This document shows, in pieces, positions 17,245 through 24,888 of a stretch of DNA of 64,000 bases (its first letter is position 1; each line of letters opens with the position of its first letter). The position numbers were made by a program, and so were the translations under genes. The DNA lies in NCBI RefSeq assembly GCF_023091865.1, contig NZ_JAHXDI010000001.1, positions 1,240,001 through 1,304,000 on the forward strand, written 5' to 3'. The notes under the pieces were generated by a model that was not told the origin of the DNA, ran no database searches, and worked only from the letters and a program-made list of their open reading frames with translations. The DNA is from Chromohalobacter moromii (GTDB taxonomy: Bacteria > Pseudomonadota > Gammaproteobacteria > Pseudomonadales > Halomonadaceae).

Positions 17245-17363
17245 CTCGAAGCCGCCCTTCACAGCGCCCCGAACCTGGCGCTCGAAGCCGCTCTTCACAG
17301 CGCCCCGAACCTGACGCTCGAAGCCGCTCTTCACAGCGCCCCGAACCTGGCGCTCGAAGCCCG
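17245..17363 (+). repeat. 36-bp tandem repeat, about 3.3 copies
   Basis: Three near-identical 36-base units (17245-17280, 17281-17316, 17317-17352) begin with CTCGAAGCCG and end in CCGAACCTGGCG, followed by a partial fourth. Only two positions vary among the copies. The unit is a multiple of three and keeps a frame open, but the region lies between cysQ and the HEPN gene and I do not consider it coding. There are no spacers, so it is not a CRISPR array. Confidence 0.9.
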
Positions 17364-17412
17364 GAAAACTTGAACGGTCGCCTGCTGCGACAAACGACCC
17401 AAGGGGATGACA

Positions 17413-17901
17413 ATGGCGGACGATATCCGTTGGCAACAGCGGTTCGCCAACTACATCAATGTGTTTACCCGGTTGGAACAAGCTGTCGAGGCGTATGGCG
17501 ACACGACGCTGGATATCATCAAGGAGGGCGTCATCCAGCGTTTCGAGTTCACTCACGAGCTCGCCTGGAAGGTGATGAAGGATTACCTGGAGCATGAAGG
17601 TATTCAAAACGTGACGGGATCACGCAGCGCAGCCCGGCATGCCTTCAACATCGGCCTTCTGGAAGACGGCCAAGCCTGGATGGATATGATAGAAACCCGT
17701 AATCATACGGTGCATGCGTATCGTCACAGCATCCTGGAAACTGAATTCAAGAACATCGTCGAACGCTACTATCCGGCATTGAAGCAGTTTCGAGAGACGA
17801 TGGAGGGCCAGCGCGAACTCGATAACGAAGCCCTACGCGAGCATATCGAGAGGGTTGGCCAGAGATTCGATGCGACCCATTCACCGTATCACCCTCGCTA
17901 A
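17413..17901 (+). CDS. HI0074-family HEPN protein (nucleotidyltransferase substrate-binding type)
   Basis: Predicted 162-residue all-helical protein of the HI0074/HepT-like group. The N-terminal segment RWQQRFANYINVFTRLEQAV and the central EFTHELAWKVMKDYLEHEG are typical. The HEPN RX4H motif occurs as TRNHTVHAY near residue 98. Such proteins are usually partnered with a small MNT-type nucleotidyltransferase and act as toxin or RNase. AAGGGG lies six bases before the ATG at 17413, which I prefer to the ATG at 17407. An MNT gene follows about 57 bases later, but it is directly coupled to a second, different HEPN gene. Confidence 0.88.
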   Translation: MADDIRWQQRFANYINVFTRLEQAVEAYGDTTLDIIKEGVIQRFEFTHELAWKVMKDYLEHEGIQNVTGSRSAARHAFNIGLLEDGQAWMDMIETRNHTVHAYRHSILETEFKNIVERYYPALKQFRETMEGQRELDNEALREHIERVGQRFDATHSPYHPR

Positions 17902-17924
17902 AGCTGGCGGGATAACGCTGCCAC

Positions 17925-17945
17925 GAGCAACGAGCAACGAGCCGA
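17925..17945 (+). repeat. Short GAGCAAC heptamer array
   Basis: Two perfect GAGCAAC units and one GAGCCGA unit in tandem, 23 bases after the HEPN gene stop and just before the MNT gene. It belongs to the same heptamer family as the longer arrays at 19968 and 24771. Confidence 0.5.
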
Positions 17946-17958
17946 ACGCCTTGCAGAG

Positions 17959-18267
17959 ATGAACACCATGCGCCTGACTGACAGCCAACGACACACCATC
18001 CGGCAGCTCGTCACCGACGAGCTTGGTCCGGGCAGCACGGTAAAGCTTTTCGGCTCACGGCTGGATGATAGCGCCCGTGGCGGCGATATCGACCTGTTCG
18101 TGGAAGTCGGCGCACCGGTGGAGCATCCCGCACAGCTCGCCGCTCGGCTCAGTGTGCGTATCATGCGCGCCATGCACGGGCGCAAGGTGGATGTGCTGCT
18201 GAGTGCGCCGAACCTAAATGAGCAGACGATACACAGCTTGGCACGAGAACAAGGCGAGCTTCTATGA
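17959..18267 (+). CDS. mntA: MNT-type nucleotidyltransferase (MntA-like antitoxin)
   Basis: Predicted 102-residue minimal nucleotidyltransferase. The polymerase-beta signature is present as LFGSRLDDSARGGDIDLFVE (GSR, then DxD), with a third acidic position in KVDVLL. In known HepT/MntA pairs this enzyme AMPylates the HEPN toxin and neutralises it. A second ATG at 17968 is also possible. The stop overlaps the start of the next HEPN gene (ATGA), so those two form the canonical pair. Confidence 0.9.
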   Translation: MNTMRLTDSQRHTIRQLVTDELGPGSTVKLFGSRLDDSARGGDIDLFVEVGAPVEHPAQLAARLSVRIMRAMHGRKVDVLLSAPNLNEQTIHSLAREQGELL

Positions 18268-18770
18268 ATGACAGTCCCATGAACGGCCGCCCTATGAACG
18301 ACAATCTTGCGGAGCGCTTGCGCTTCCTGAAACGCGTGGTCGAGCGTGAGATCCACCATCTTCGCTACTCATCGGATCGCGTGTTTGCCGCGCCGTTCAC
18401 CGAGGAACTTGCCGCCAGGCTGGGTGAAGATGAGGCATTGGCAGAGAAGCTGGAAGCCTACACCAGCCGGTTCTGCCGACTTCAGGACACGACCGGCGAT
18501 AAACTGCTTCCGCTTTGGCTACGTGCCCTGGGCGAGAAGACAGGGGCCGTTGCCGACAACCTGGATCGCGCCGAAAAGCTTGGTGTGCTCGATTCTGCCG
18601 ACAAGTGGCTCGAGATTCGTCAGACACGCAATCAAATGATCCATGAATACATCGAATCCCCTCAGGTGCTGGCCGACGCGCTCAATACAGCACATGACTA
18701 TCAGGAAACGCTCATGGCGTTTGCCCATGCCATGCTCAATGATGCCAAGCGGAGGGAATTGCTTGAGTAA
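18264..18770 (+). CDS. hepT: HEPN-domain toxin (HepT-like)
   Basis: Predicted 168-residue helical protein. The HEPN active motif RX4H is clear as TRNQMIHEY near residue 124, a spacing seen in HepT ribonucleases. It is longer than a minimal HepT (about 140) and has a variable Asn/Met-rich N-terminus with further in-frame ATGs at 18279 and 18294. Its start overlaps the MNT stop by four bases. The pair looks intact, with the nucleotidyltransferase first. It differs in sequence from the HEPN protein at 17413. Confidence 0.85.
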   Translation: MNDSPMNGRPMNDNLAERLRFLKRVVEREIHHLRYSSDRVFAAPFTEELAARLGEDEALAEKLEAYTSRFCRLQDTTGDKLLPLWLRALGEKTGAVADNLDRAEKLGVLDSADKWLEIRQTRNQMIHEYIESPQVLADALNTAHDYQETLMAFAHAMLNDAKRRELLE

Positions 18771-18884
18771 GCCGGCGCCGCGAGTTATTACGTAGCCGGC
18801 GGCTCGAAGCCGGCCGCCTAGTACGAGATGCATCCAACGGTTCTTCGCTGGTTAGAGTCGACCAGAGGTACACGAGGAGAATTG

Positions 18885-19079
18885 ATGATGAGTACCCCAC
18901 TAGATCCTATCGTCTCGGAGTTCGAGACGCAGGAGCAAGCCGACCGTTATGACCGGTGGTTTCGCGAGCGCATTCAGCAAAGCCTCGATGACCCGCGCCC
19001 CAATGTCCCTCATGACGAAGCGATGGCGCGTGTCCGGGCCATGGTCGAGTCCAATAAGCACCTGCATTCTAGCGGTTGA
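18885..19079 (+). CDS. Antitoxin-like 'stability determinant' protein (RelB/StbD type)
   Basis: Predicted 64-residue protein resembling the small 'stability determinant' antitoxins: SEFETQEQADRYDRWFRERI, then LDDPRPNVPHDEAMARVRAM. These are normally followed by a RelE/ParE-type toxin. GAGGAGA lies just before two adjacent ATG codons (18885 and 18888). No intact toxin follows; only a possible remnant overlaps its end. The open frame extends further upstream without a better start. Confidence 0.75.
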   Translation: MMSTPLDPIVSEFETQEQADRYDRWFRERIQQSLDDPRPNVPHDEAMARVRAMVESNKHLHSSG

Positions 19080-19137
19080 GTGGCGTGCTTGGACGTACTC
19101 CACGCTCGCAGGGAATATCCCTAGCCGTCAACGGTGA
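19066..19137 (+). pseudogene. Possible remnant of a RelE/ParE-type toxin
   Basis: In the +1 frame relative to the antitoxin, the DNA across its stop encodes ILAVEWRAWTYSTLAGNIP before a stop at 19135. The opening resembles the usual start of ParE/RelE proteins (L-P-V-x-W-R-x-x-A). The rest of a toxin is not seen in the next 150 bases. This is a faint match and could be chance. Confidence 0.25.
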
Positions 19138-19284
19138 TGCTCCGGGCTGGCGCTCCAGTTTCTCTCTCCTTCGACGGCCGTTACTAGTATCTGGATTTAG
19201 TGGTCGATCGACACGGTCAAAGGACGCCGTTGTGGCGCCCTACCCATAATCCATTTGGCTTGGGGAAATTTTCTCAAACCAAGC

Positions 19285-19575
19285 TTACGCCAGCTTGGCG
19301 AAGCGCTCGATGTCAGGCTGGGGACGGTGTTCGGCCTGCCACAAGTCGTAATCGCCTTGTACCGCCAGCCAGGTACGCGCCCGGCCGATGCCGGCCCGTT
19401 CCAGGCGAACGGCGAGGTCGGGGCTAATCGGCGCCCGCCCGTGTAGAATCCGTGACAGGGTTTCTCGCGCCAGCCCCAGACGGCGAGCCATTTCCGTTAC
19501 GCTGATGTCCAGCGCTGGCAACACATCTTCGCGCAGCGTCTCACCGGGATGCGGGGGATTGTGCATGTGGGCCAT
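19285..19575 (-). CDS. higA: HigA-type XRE antitoxin
   Basis: Predicted 96-residue antitoxin with one XRE helix-turn-helix. The HigA/VapI pattern is clear: HPGETLREDVLPALDISVTE, then MARRLGLARETLSRILHGR as the DNA-binding helices. It would neutralise HigB and repress the operon. It starts ten bases after the higB stop, in the toxin-first order characteristic of higBA. Confidence 0.93.
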   Translation of the reverse strand: MAHMHNPPHPGETLREDVLPALDISVTEMARRLGLARETLSRILHGRAPISPDLAVRLERAGIGRARTWLAVQGDYDLWQAEHRPQPDIERFAKLA

Positions 19576-19585
19576 GTGTCACCTC

Positions 19586-19864
19586 CTAGTGATAATCCAA
19601 GTAATCGACCAGCTCGACGTCAGGCCCCGTGAAACGGAAGATAATCCGCCAGTTACCGCTTACGGTAATCGACCAGAATCCAGCCTGCTCGCCCTTCAAC
19701 GCATGCAGTCGCCAGCCCGGCAGGTTAACCGCTTCTAGATCTTCCGCGCGGTCGAGCATTGCCAGAATGCGCCTCAGACGCTTGGTGTGGTCGGTGCGAA
19801 TTCCCTTGGTAGTGCCTGTTTCGAAGAAGGCACGCAGGCCCTTGTGTCGAAAGCTGATGATCAT
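19586..19864 (-). CDS. higB: HigB/RelE-family mRNA interferase toxin
   Basis: Predicted 92-residue RelE-fold toxin: MIISFRHKGLRAFFETGT at the start, then a region ending LHALKGEQAGFWSITVSGNW and the terminal VELVDYLDYH, all characteristic of HigB. The open frame continues 23 codons upstream, but the Met at 19864 fits the family start and length. The pair higB-higA is complete, so this toxin-antitoxin unit is probably functional. Confidence 0.92.
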   Translation of the reverse strand: MIISFRHKGLRAFFETGTTKGIRTDHTKRLRRILAMLDRAEDLEAVNLPGWRLHALKGEQAGFWSITVSGNWRIIFRFTGPDVELVDYLDYH

Positions 19865-19967
19865 GTCGCAAGTGTGACCCATTACATCACGAACGACAAG
19901 CCTTTCCTTGGCTACTCGATCATCCAGGCACATGGTTTACCACTTAACTGATGTGCGAATCGGCTAC

Positions 19968-20023
19968 CCGCAGCCCGCAGCCCGCAGCCCGCAGCCCGCA
20001 GCCCGAAGCCCGAAGCCCGCAGC
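19968..20023 (-). repeat. Heptanucleotide array abutting a stop codon
   Basis: Eight tandem 7-base units, CCGCAGC six times and CCGAAGC twice, on the plus strand. Read in the direction of the neighbouring reverse-strand gene they are GCTGCGG and GCTTCGG, and the first unit starts immediately after the TAG stop at 20024-20026. A degenerate unit (GGCTACC) borders the other side. Confidence 0.92.
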
Positions 20024-21406
20024 CTAGCCTTTCCCCTTCGCCGGTCGCTCCAGCAGCGGCTCCAGCGCCTGCAAGCAGGCGACGACCTCTTCCTCGCTGT
20101 TGTAATGGCTCAGCGATAGGCGCGTGGCCGTTTTGTACCCGAAGGGGGCGAGCACGCGCTCGGCTTCGGGCGAGCGCAAAAGCTGGGCGCTGATTCCCGT
20201 GGCGGCGAGCCACTGCACCACCTCCCACGCCTCGATTCCCGACACATCGAACGCCACGGTGCCGTCTCGCCATCGCGCATGCGGCGCGCCGATCACCCGC
20301 ACGCGGGGGTGCCCCTGCAAGCCGCAGCGGGAAAGCGGGGGCGTGGTAATGGTAGCGCTCGCCGTCGGCAGGCCGTCATCGACGCCATGTAGCAGGCGTT
20401 GCAGCAAGGCCCGTTCATGGGCTTGAATCGCCTCGCTCGCTGCCACCAGGCGCGGGCGCCGAGGAATCGCCGTGGAGAAATGCCCGCCCAGCCAATCCAG
20501 ATACGCCACCCACTCGGTGATGCTTGCCAACGCCGCAGACGCCTCGTCCCGCCGTGGCGGCATCAGGCCGCTCGGCGGCGCATCGCGCATGGCCAGACAC
20601 AACCGCCGCGATAGCCACGCAAACCCCTGGCGAGGGCGGCAGAAGAGCGCTTCAGACCCCACAACATAAGCATCGACCTCCCATTGCGCCACATCCAGCG
20701 GCCCATGCGCGGCGTGATGCGCCCCCAGCACCAGAATGAAACAAGAGGGTGCGACCTCGCGTATGGTGCGGGCAATCGCAGCCACATCCTGACGCATGCC
20801 GGTGACGGGGCAGGTATGCACGAGCGTGGCAACACGCGTCTCGGGCGTCACGCAGAGGGCGTAATCGAGCGTTTCCAGTCGACCGGTCAGCGGATTCACC
20901 GACACGGTGTTAGTGCTCAGCGCCCGCCGCCTGGCATGCAGCGCAATCGCCGTAGTCTCATCGCTGGACGCCAGCGCCGTACTCACCACCTGGCTCTGCG
21001 GGGGAATCGCCTCCAGCGCCAGGCCCAATACCCGTGCCCAGCACTCATCCACGCTGGGCGCCCGCCACAAGCGACCATGCGACGCGCCCAGCAGGGTCTC
21101 GAGATCCTCCCAGCCGTGGGTGGCCACCGCCGCCTGTGCAGAATACCCCGGCGCATCAGCCTCCAGCGGCGCCGGCAGGCTCGCCAGCTCCGCGCCCACC
21201 TGCACCGCCGCCTTCAAGGCCAGCGGCTCCCCGGCGGCGTTCAAGTGGATGCGCCTGCCATCGACGGGGCAGCGGTCGACGTAATAGAAATGCGCCCGCA
21301 CCTGGCTCAGCAACTGGGGCGACAAGCTCCCCGCCTGGCCGCACGTTGCCGAGTGGGCGCCCTGCAGGGCATCACGCATTGCATGTTGCGGATCCGTCAT
21401 CGCCAT
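20024..21406 (-). CDS. Class V aminotransferase-fold protein lacking PLP-binding residues
   Basis: Predicted 460-residue protein with the overall layout of class V (cysteine desulfurase/kynureninase-like) enzymes: a start like RIHLNAAGEPL, the region CPVTGMRQDVAAIARTI, and a C-terminal domain ending GYKTATRLSLSHYNSEEEV. The active-site positions are changed. Where family members read L-V-D-G-A-Q/H, this has LVLGAH, losing the PLP-pyridine Asp. Where they read G-H-K, it has GSEALFCRPR, losing the Schiff-base Lys. The frame is otherwise full length, so it may be a pseudoenzyme. AAGGAT lies eight bases before the ATG at 21406; a TTG at 21412 is an alternative. No operon partner is evident. Confidence 0.72.
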   Translation of the reverse strand: MAMTDPQHAMRDALQGAHSATCGQAGSLSPQLLSQVRAHFYYVDRCPVDGRRIHLNAAGEPLALKAAVQVGAELASLPAPLEADAPGYSAQAAVATHGWEDLETLLGASHGRLWRAPSVDECWARVLGLALEAIPPQSQVVSTALASSDETTAIALHARRRALSTNTVSVNPLTGRLETLDYALCVTPETRVATLVHTCPVTGMRQDVAAIARTIREVAPSCFILVLGAHHAAHGPLDVAQWEVDAYVVGSEALFCRPRQGFAWLSRRLCLAMRDAPPSGLMPPRRDEASAALASITEWVAYLDWLGGHFSTAIPRRPRLVAASEAIQAHERALLQRLLHGVDDGLPTASATITTPPLSRCGLQGHPRVRVIGAPHARWRDGTVAFDVSGIEAWEVVQWLAATGISAQLLRSPEAERVLAPFGYKTATRLSLSHYNSEEEVVACLQALEPLLERPAKGKG

Positions 21407-21577
21407 CCTCAACCATCCTTCCCACCGGCGTAACCAATAGTTTCAGAATAATATTAACTAATGGTCAAGTTAAGCACATGCAGAGGTGCATTGCATTAGG
21501 TAAAAGCGAATGACGATGCAGCGCGCTGGTATGACGATTCTGGTAACGAATCCTTACTTCCCTTAATATGGACGCCG

Positions 21578-21600
21578 CGCGGCCAAGGCCGCGTTTTTTT
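21578..21600 (+). terminator. Orphan intrinsic terminator
   Basis: CGCGGCC (21578-21584), AA loop, GGCCGCG (21587-21593) and seven T residues form a textbook Rho-independent terminator on the plus strand. No plus-strand gene precedes it, so it may end a small RNA transcribed from the region around 21420-21570. Confidence 0.8.
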
Positions 21601-22005
21601 ATGTCGCCATATTAACTAGTCGACTAATAATCTCGCGCGCAGGGACTGATCTACACTCAATGGGCAGATAAGAGAATGGTGGCCAGGCGCCGTCTTGTGT
21701 TGAAAAAACGACACACGGGGCGTCGTTAATAGGCGACAACTTTTCCTGAATGCATACAAATTTCAACGCCGTTGCGCTAGAGGCTGGTTGAGCTCTCACT
21801 TAGAATGGCTCCATCTCGGCGCGATCAGGAAGATGGCGCAGTCACGCGGCCTGCGTGACCACAACAGCGATACTATGGCGTGTCGTGAGGAAAGGGATTC
21901 ACTCTCCACGGCCGTGCTTGGGTACGGCATCTTTTCCTTGGGCATTACCTAATAGTGGCTGCACGACCCTCAAGGGCCTTGGGAAATCGCCCGGAACAAT
22001 CTCAG

Positions 22006-22017
22006 GGCGGTAGCGTG
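22006..22017 (+). promoter_or_regulatory. ops element (RfaH recruitment site)
   Basis: GGCGGTAGCGTG is an exact match to the 12-base ops consensus of JUMPstart leaders, where RNA polymerase pauses and loads the antiterminator RfaH. It lies 44 bases before the ATG of the SLC13 permease, in the 5' leader of a run of co-directional genes that leads into polysaccharide synthesis. The same 12 bases, preceded by CAG, recur before wza. Confidence 0.85.
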
Positions 22018-22061
22018 TCCAAACGTAGTTTTATTTGAATCCTCTTTATTCGGCATATGGG

Positions 22062-23828
22062 ATGGAACCTGCAGCACTCACCACGTTAGCCCTCATCTTT
22101 TCCGTCCTCGCCTGTCTTGCGCTTACCCGAGTCGCCCCCGATGTCATCCTGATGGCGGCGCTCGCCTTCCTGGTGATCAGCGGTATCCTCACGCCCAGCG
22201 AAGCGCTGGCGGGGTTCGCCAACCCCGGCGTGATGACCATCGCCACGCTCTACGTGGTCGCGGCGGGGCTGAAGGAAACCGGTGCCATCCAGTGGCTCGC
22301 CCATCGCCTGCTCGGCCAGCCCCGGCGTTTGCGTCAGGCGCAGTTGCGCGTGTTGCTCCCGGCCTCGGGGCTGAGCGCCTTCATGAACAACACCACCGTG
22401 GTGGCCATGTTCATCCCCGCCATTCAAGAGTGGGCGGCCCGCCTGCGGTTGCCGACCTCCAAATTGCTGCTGCCGCTCAGCTACGCCTCGATACTCGGGG
22501 GCACCTGCACGCTGATCGGCACCAGCACCAATCTCGTGGTGGATGGCCTGCTGCAGAGCGAGCGGGGCATCTCGCTGCACATGTTCGAGCTGGCCTGGGT
22601 GGGCGTGCCGCTGGTGGTCATCGCCGGGGGCTTTCTCTATTTAATGGCGGACCGCCTGCTGCCCAACCGCCAAGGGGCGTTGGAACAACTCGAACAGGCG
22701 CGGGAATACGCCGTGGAAGTCCGCGTGATTCCACAAGGCCCCCTGGAAGGCAAAAGCATCGCCGATGCGGGCCTGCGGAGCCTGGCGCATGGCTACCTGG
22801 CGGACATCGAGCGCGACGGCGAGCTGATGACCGCCGTGCCCCCGGAGACCAAACTGCAGGCCGATGACATCCTCGTCTTCGTCGGTGCCCCCGAATGTGC
22901 CCGTGAGTTGCGCCGTGTCCATGGCCTGCGTCCGGCCAATGGCGACGTGCGCAAGCTGGATATCGCCCACCACCGGCGCTGCCTGGTCGAGGCCGTGATT
23001 GGCCCGGATTTCACCGGGATCGAACAGACGGTGCGCGAATCGCGCTTTCGCTCGCGCTATCAGGCGGTGATCCTCTCCATTTCCCGCCATGGTCGCCGCT
23101 TGCCCGGCAAGCTGGGGGATATTCGCCTTCAGGTGGGCGATACGCTATTGATGGAAACCGCCCAGGAATTTGTTTCGCAATACCAGTACCGCAAGGATTT
23201 CCTGCTCGTCAGCGCGCTCAACGACTCCACGCCGCCGGATTTTCGCAAGGCGCCCTGGGCGTTGGGCATTCTCGGCGCCATGGTGCTGGTCAGCGCCACG
23301 GGGCTGCTGAGCATTCTCGAGGCGGCATTTCTGGCCGGCGGTGCCATGCTGCTCACGCGCTGTGTCACGGCGAGCAAGGCACGGCGCTATCTGGAGCTTT
23401 CGGTGCTCATCGTCATCGCCGCCTCGTTCGCCCTGGGCAATGCCATGGACAAGACCGGCGCCGCAAGCCAGATCGCGCAATGGCTATTGCTGGCGGATGG
23501 CCTCTCGCCTTGGGTGGCCCTGGCCATGGTCTACACCCTGACCGTCGCCTTCACCGAGCTGATCACCAATAACGCCGCCGCCGTGCTGATGTTTCCGGTG
23601 GCCGCCGCCGTGGCCGAGCAACTGGGTGTGAGTATCATGCCCTTTGCCATCGGCATCATGTTCGCCGCCTCGGCCAGCTTCATGACCCCGCTGGGCTATC
23701 AGACCAACCTCATGGTCCTCGGTCCCGGCGGGTATCGTTTCGTGGATTACCTGCGCCTGGGCGCGCCCATGAGCCTGTTGGCCGGTGTCATCGTCATCGG
23801 GCTCGTGCCGCTGGTGTGGGGCTTCTAA
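22062..23828 (+). CDS. SLC13/DASS-family permease with RCK_C domains (probable sulfate transporter)
   Basis: Predicted 588-residue inner-membrane transporter. N- and C-terminal membrane halves carry the family motifs [17 protein letters not shown] and, in the second half, [16 protein letters not shown] cytoplasmic insert (about 200-375) contains two RCK_C/TrkA_C-like segments ([20 protein letters not shown] and a second after [12 protein letters not shown]). This architecture is common among bacterial sulfate permeases linked to cys genes. It lies 26 bases upstream of cysD, supporting sulfate uptake. The ATG at 22062 is chosen; an upstream TTG at 22035 has no ribosome site. Confidence 0.85.
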   Translation: MEPAALTTLALIFSVLACLALTRVAPDVILMAALAFLVISGILTPSEALAGFANPGVMTIATLYVVAAGLKETGAIQWLAHRLLGQPRRLRQAQLRVLLPASGLSAFMNNTTVVAMFIPAIQEWAARLRLPTSKLLLPLSYASILGGTCTLIGTSTNLVVDGLLQSERGISLHMFELAWVGVPLVVIAGGFLYLMADRLLPNRQGALEQLEQAREYAVEVRVIPQGPLEGKSIADAGLRSLAHGYLADIERDGELMTAVPPETKLQADDILVFVGAPECARELRRVHGLRPANGDVRKLDIAHHRRCLVEAVIGPDFTGIEQTVRESRFRSRYQAVILSISRHGRRLPGKLGDIRLQVGDTLLMETAQEFVSQYQYRKDFLLVSALNDSTPPDFRKAPWALGILGAMVLVSATGLLSILEAAFLAGGAMLLTRCVTASKARRYLELSVLIVIAASFALGNAMDKTGAASQIAQWLLLADGLSPWVALAMVYTLTVAFTELITNNAAAVLMFPVAAAVAEQLGVSIMPFAIGIMFAASASFMTPLGYQTNLMVLGPGGYRFVDYLRLGAPMSLLAGVIVIGLVPLVWGF

Positions 23829-23854
23829 AAGGTTTTCGAGGGACCGCGACAGCT

Positions 23855-24772
23855 ATGACAGAAATCACGCCCGAGCGACAGACCCACCTCAAGCAGCTTG
23901 AGGCGGAATCGATCCATATCATCCGCGAAGTGGCCGCCGAATTCGCCAACCCGGTGATGCTGTACTCCATCGGCAAGGATTCGTCGGTGATGCTGCATCT
24001 GGCCCGCAAGGCGTTCTATCCCGGCACGCCGCCGTTCCCGCTGATGCACGTCAATACCACCTGGAAGTTCAAGGAAATGATCGAGTTTCGCGACCGCATG
24101 GCCGCGGAGGTCGGGATGGAGTTGATCGAGCACATCAACGAGGAAGGCCGGGCCGCCGGCATCAATCCCTTCGATCACGGCAGCGCCAAGTACACCGACG
24201 TGATGAAGACCCAGTCGCTCAAGCAGGCGCTGGACAAGTACGGCTTCGATGCCGCCTTCGGCGGCGCGCGCCGCGACGAGGAAGCCTCGCGCGCCAAGGA
24301 GCGCGTCTACTCCTTCCGTGACAAGCACCACCGCTGGGACCCCAAGAACCAGCGCCCGGAGCTGTGGAACATCTACAACGGCAAGGTGCAGAAGGGCGAG
24401 TCGATTCGCGTCTTCCCGCTCTCCAACTGGACCGAGCTGGACATCTGGCAGTACATCTACCTCGAGTCGATCCCCATCGTCCCGCTGTACTACGCCGCCC
24501 CGCGTCCGGTGGTCGAGCGCGACGGTATGCAGGTCATGGTCGACGATGAACGCCTGCCGCTCGAAGAAGGCGAAGTCCCCGACGAGAAGTGGGTGCGCTT
24601 CCGCACCCTGGGCTGCTACCCGCTCACCGGCGCCGTGGAATCCACCGCCGCCACGCTGCCCGAGATCATCCAGGAAATGCTCCTCACCCGCACCAGCGAA
24701 CGCTCCGGCCGCGCCATCGACAAAGACCAAGTCGGGTCGATGGAACGCAAGAAGCGGGAGGGGTATTTTTGA
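23855..24772 (+). CDS. cysD: Sulfate adenylyltransferase subunit 2 (CysD)
   Basis: Predicted 305-residue ATP-sulfurylase catalytic subunit, which makes APS from ATP and sulfate with the CysN GTPase. Motifs: the PP-loop [17 protein letters not shown], then [36 protein letters not shown] and the end [13 protein letters not shown]. Length is normal. The ATG at 23855 has GAGGGA upstream; the open frame extends 13 codons before it. The gene is usually directly followed by cysN, but here its TGA runs straight into a heptamer array and a foreign-looking gene, separating it from cysNC by 640 bases. Confidence 0.97.
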   Translation: MTEITPERQTHLKQLEAESIHIIREVAAEFANPVMLYSIGKDSSVMLHLARKAFYPGTPPFPLMHVNTTWKFKEMIEFRDRMAAEVGMELIEHINEEGRAAGINPFDHGSAKYTDVMKTQSLKQALDKYGFDAAFGGARRDEEASRAKERVYSFRDKHHRWDPKNQRPELWNIYNGKVQKGESIRVFPLSNWTELDIWQYIYLESIPIVPLYYAAPRPVVERDGMQVMVDDERLPLEEGEVPDEKWVRFRTLGCYPLTGAVESTAATLPEIIQEMLLTRTSERSGRAIDKDQVGSMERKKREGYF

Positions 24773-24868
24773 GCTACGAGCTACGAGCTACGAGCTACGA
24801 GCTACGAGCTACGAGCTACGAGCTACGAGCTACGGGCAACGGGCTGCGGGCAACGAGCTACGGGCTAA
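24771..24868 (+). repeat. Heptanucleotide array immediately after cysD
   Basis: Fourteen contiguous 7-base units. The first nine are perfect GAGCTAC copies and the rest are variants (GGGCAAC, GGGCTGC, GGGCAAC, GAGCTAC, GGGCTAA). The first unit shares two bases with the cysD stop codon. A period of seven cannot keep a reading frame constant, and I do not regard it as coding. An array of opposite orientation lies on the far side of the next gene. Confidence 0.95.
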
Positions 24869-24888
24869 AAAGCTAACAAGGAACTTAC

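Larger units (their letters stand above)
21413..22061. other. Long intergenic leader region of the sulfate/exopolysaccharide operon
   Basis: About 650 bases between divergent genes. It contains an orphan terminator at 21578-21600, a short palindrome TAGTCGACTA near 21617, and an ops element at 22006-22017. No coding frame looks convincing. The promoter of the SLC13-cys operon must lie here, but I cannot fix its -35 and -10 elements. Confidence 0.6.

Noticed and set aside
17245-17363. Possible CRISPR array
   Set aside because: The 36-base units are directly adjacent with no spacers, and there are no cas genes nearby.
17870-17962. Short frame overlapping the end of the first HEPN gene, considered as a decayed MNT
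   Set aside because: Only about 30 codons, no nucleotidyltransferase motif, and it runs through a heptamer array.
20684-21433. Long plus-strand frame opposite the aminotransferase-like gene
   Set aside because: His/Arg/Gln-rich composition typical of an antisense shadow in GC-rich DNA; the reverse-strand protein has recognisable family structure.
24771-24868. Open frames through the heptamer array (ELRATSY-type repeats)
   Set aside because: A 7-base period gives open frames by chance; there is no start with a ribosome site and the same array type occurs between other genes in other frames.
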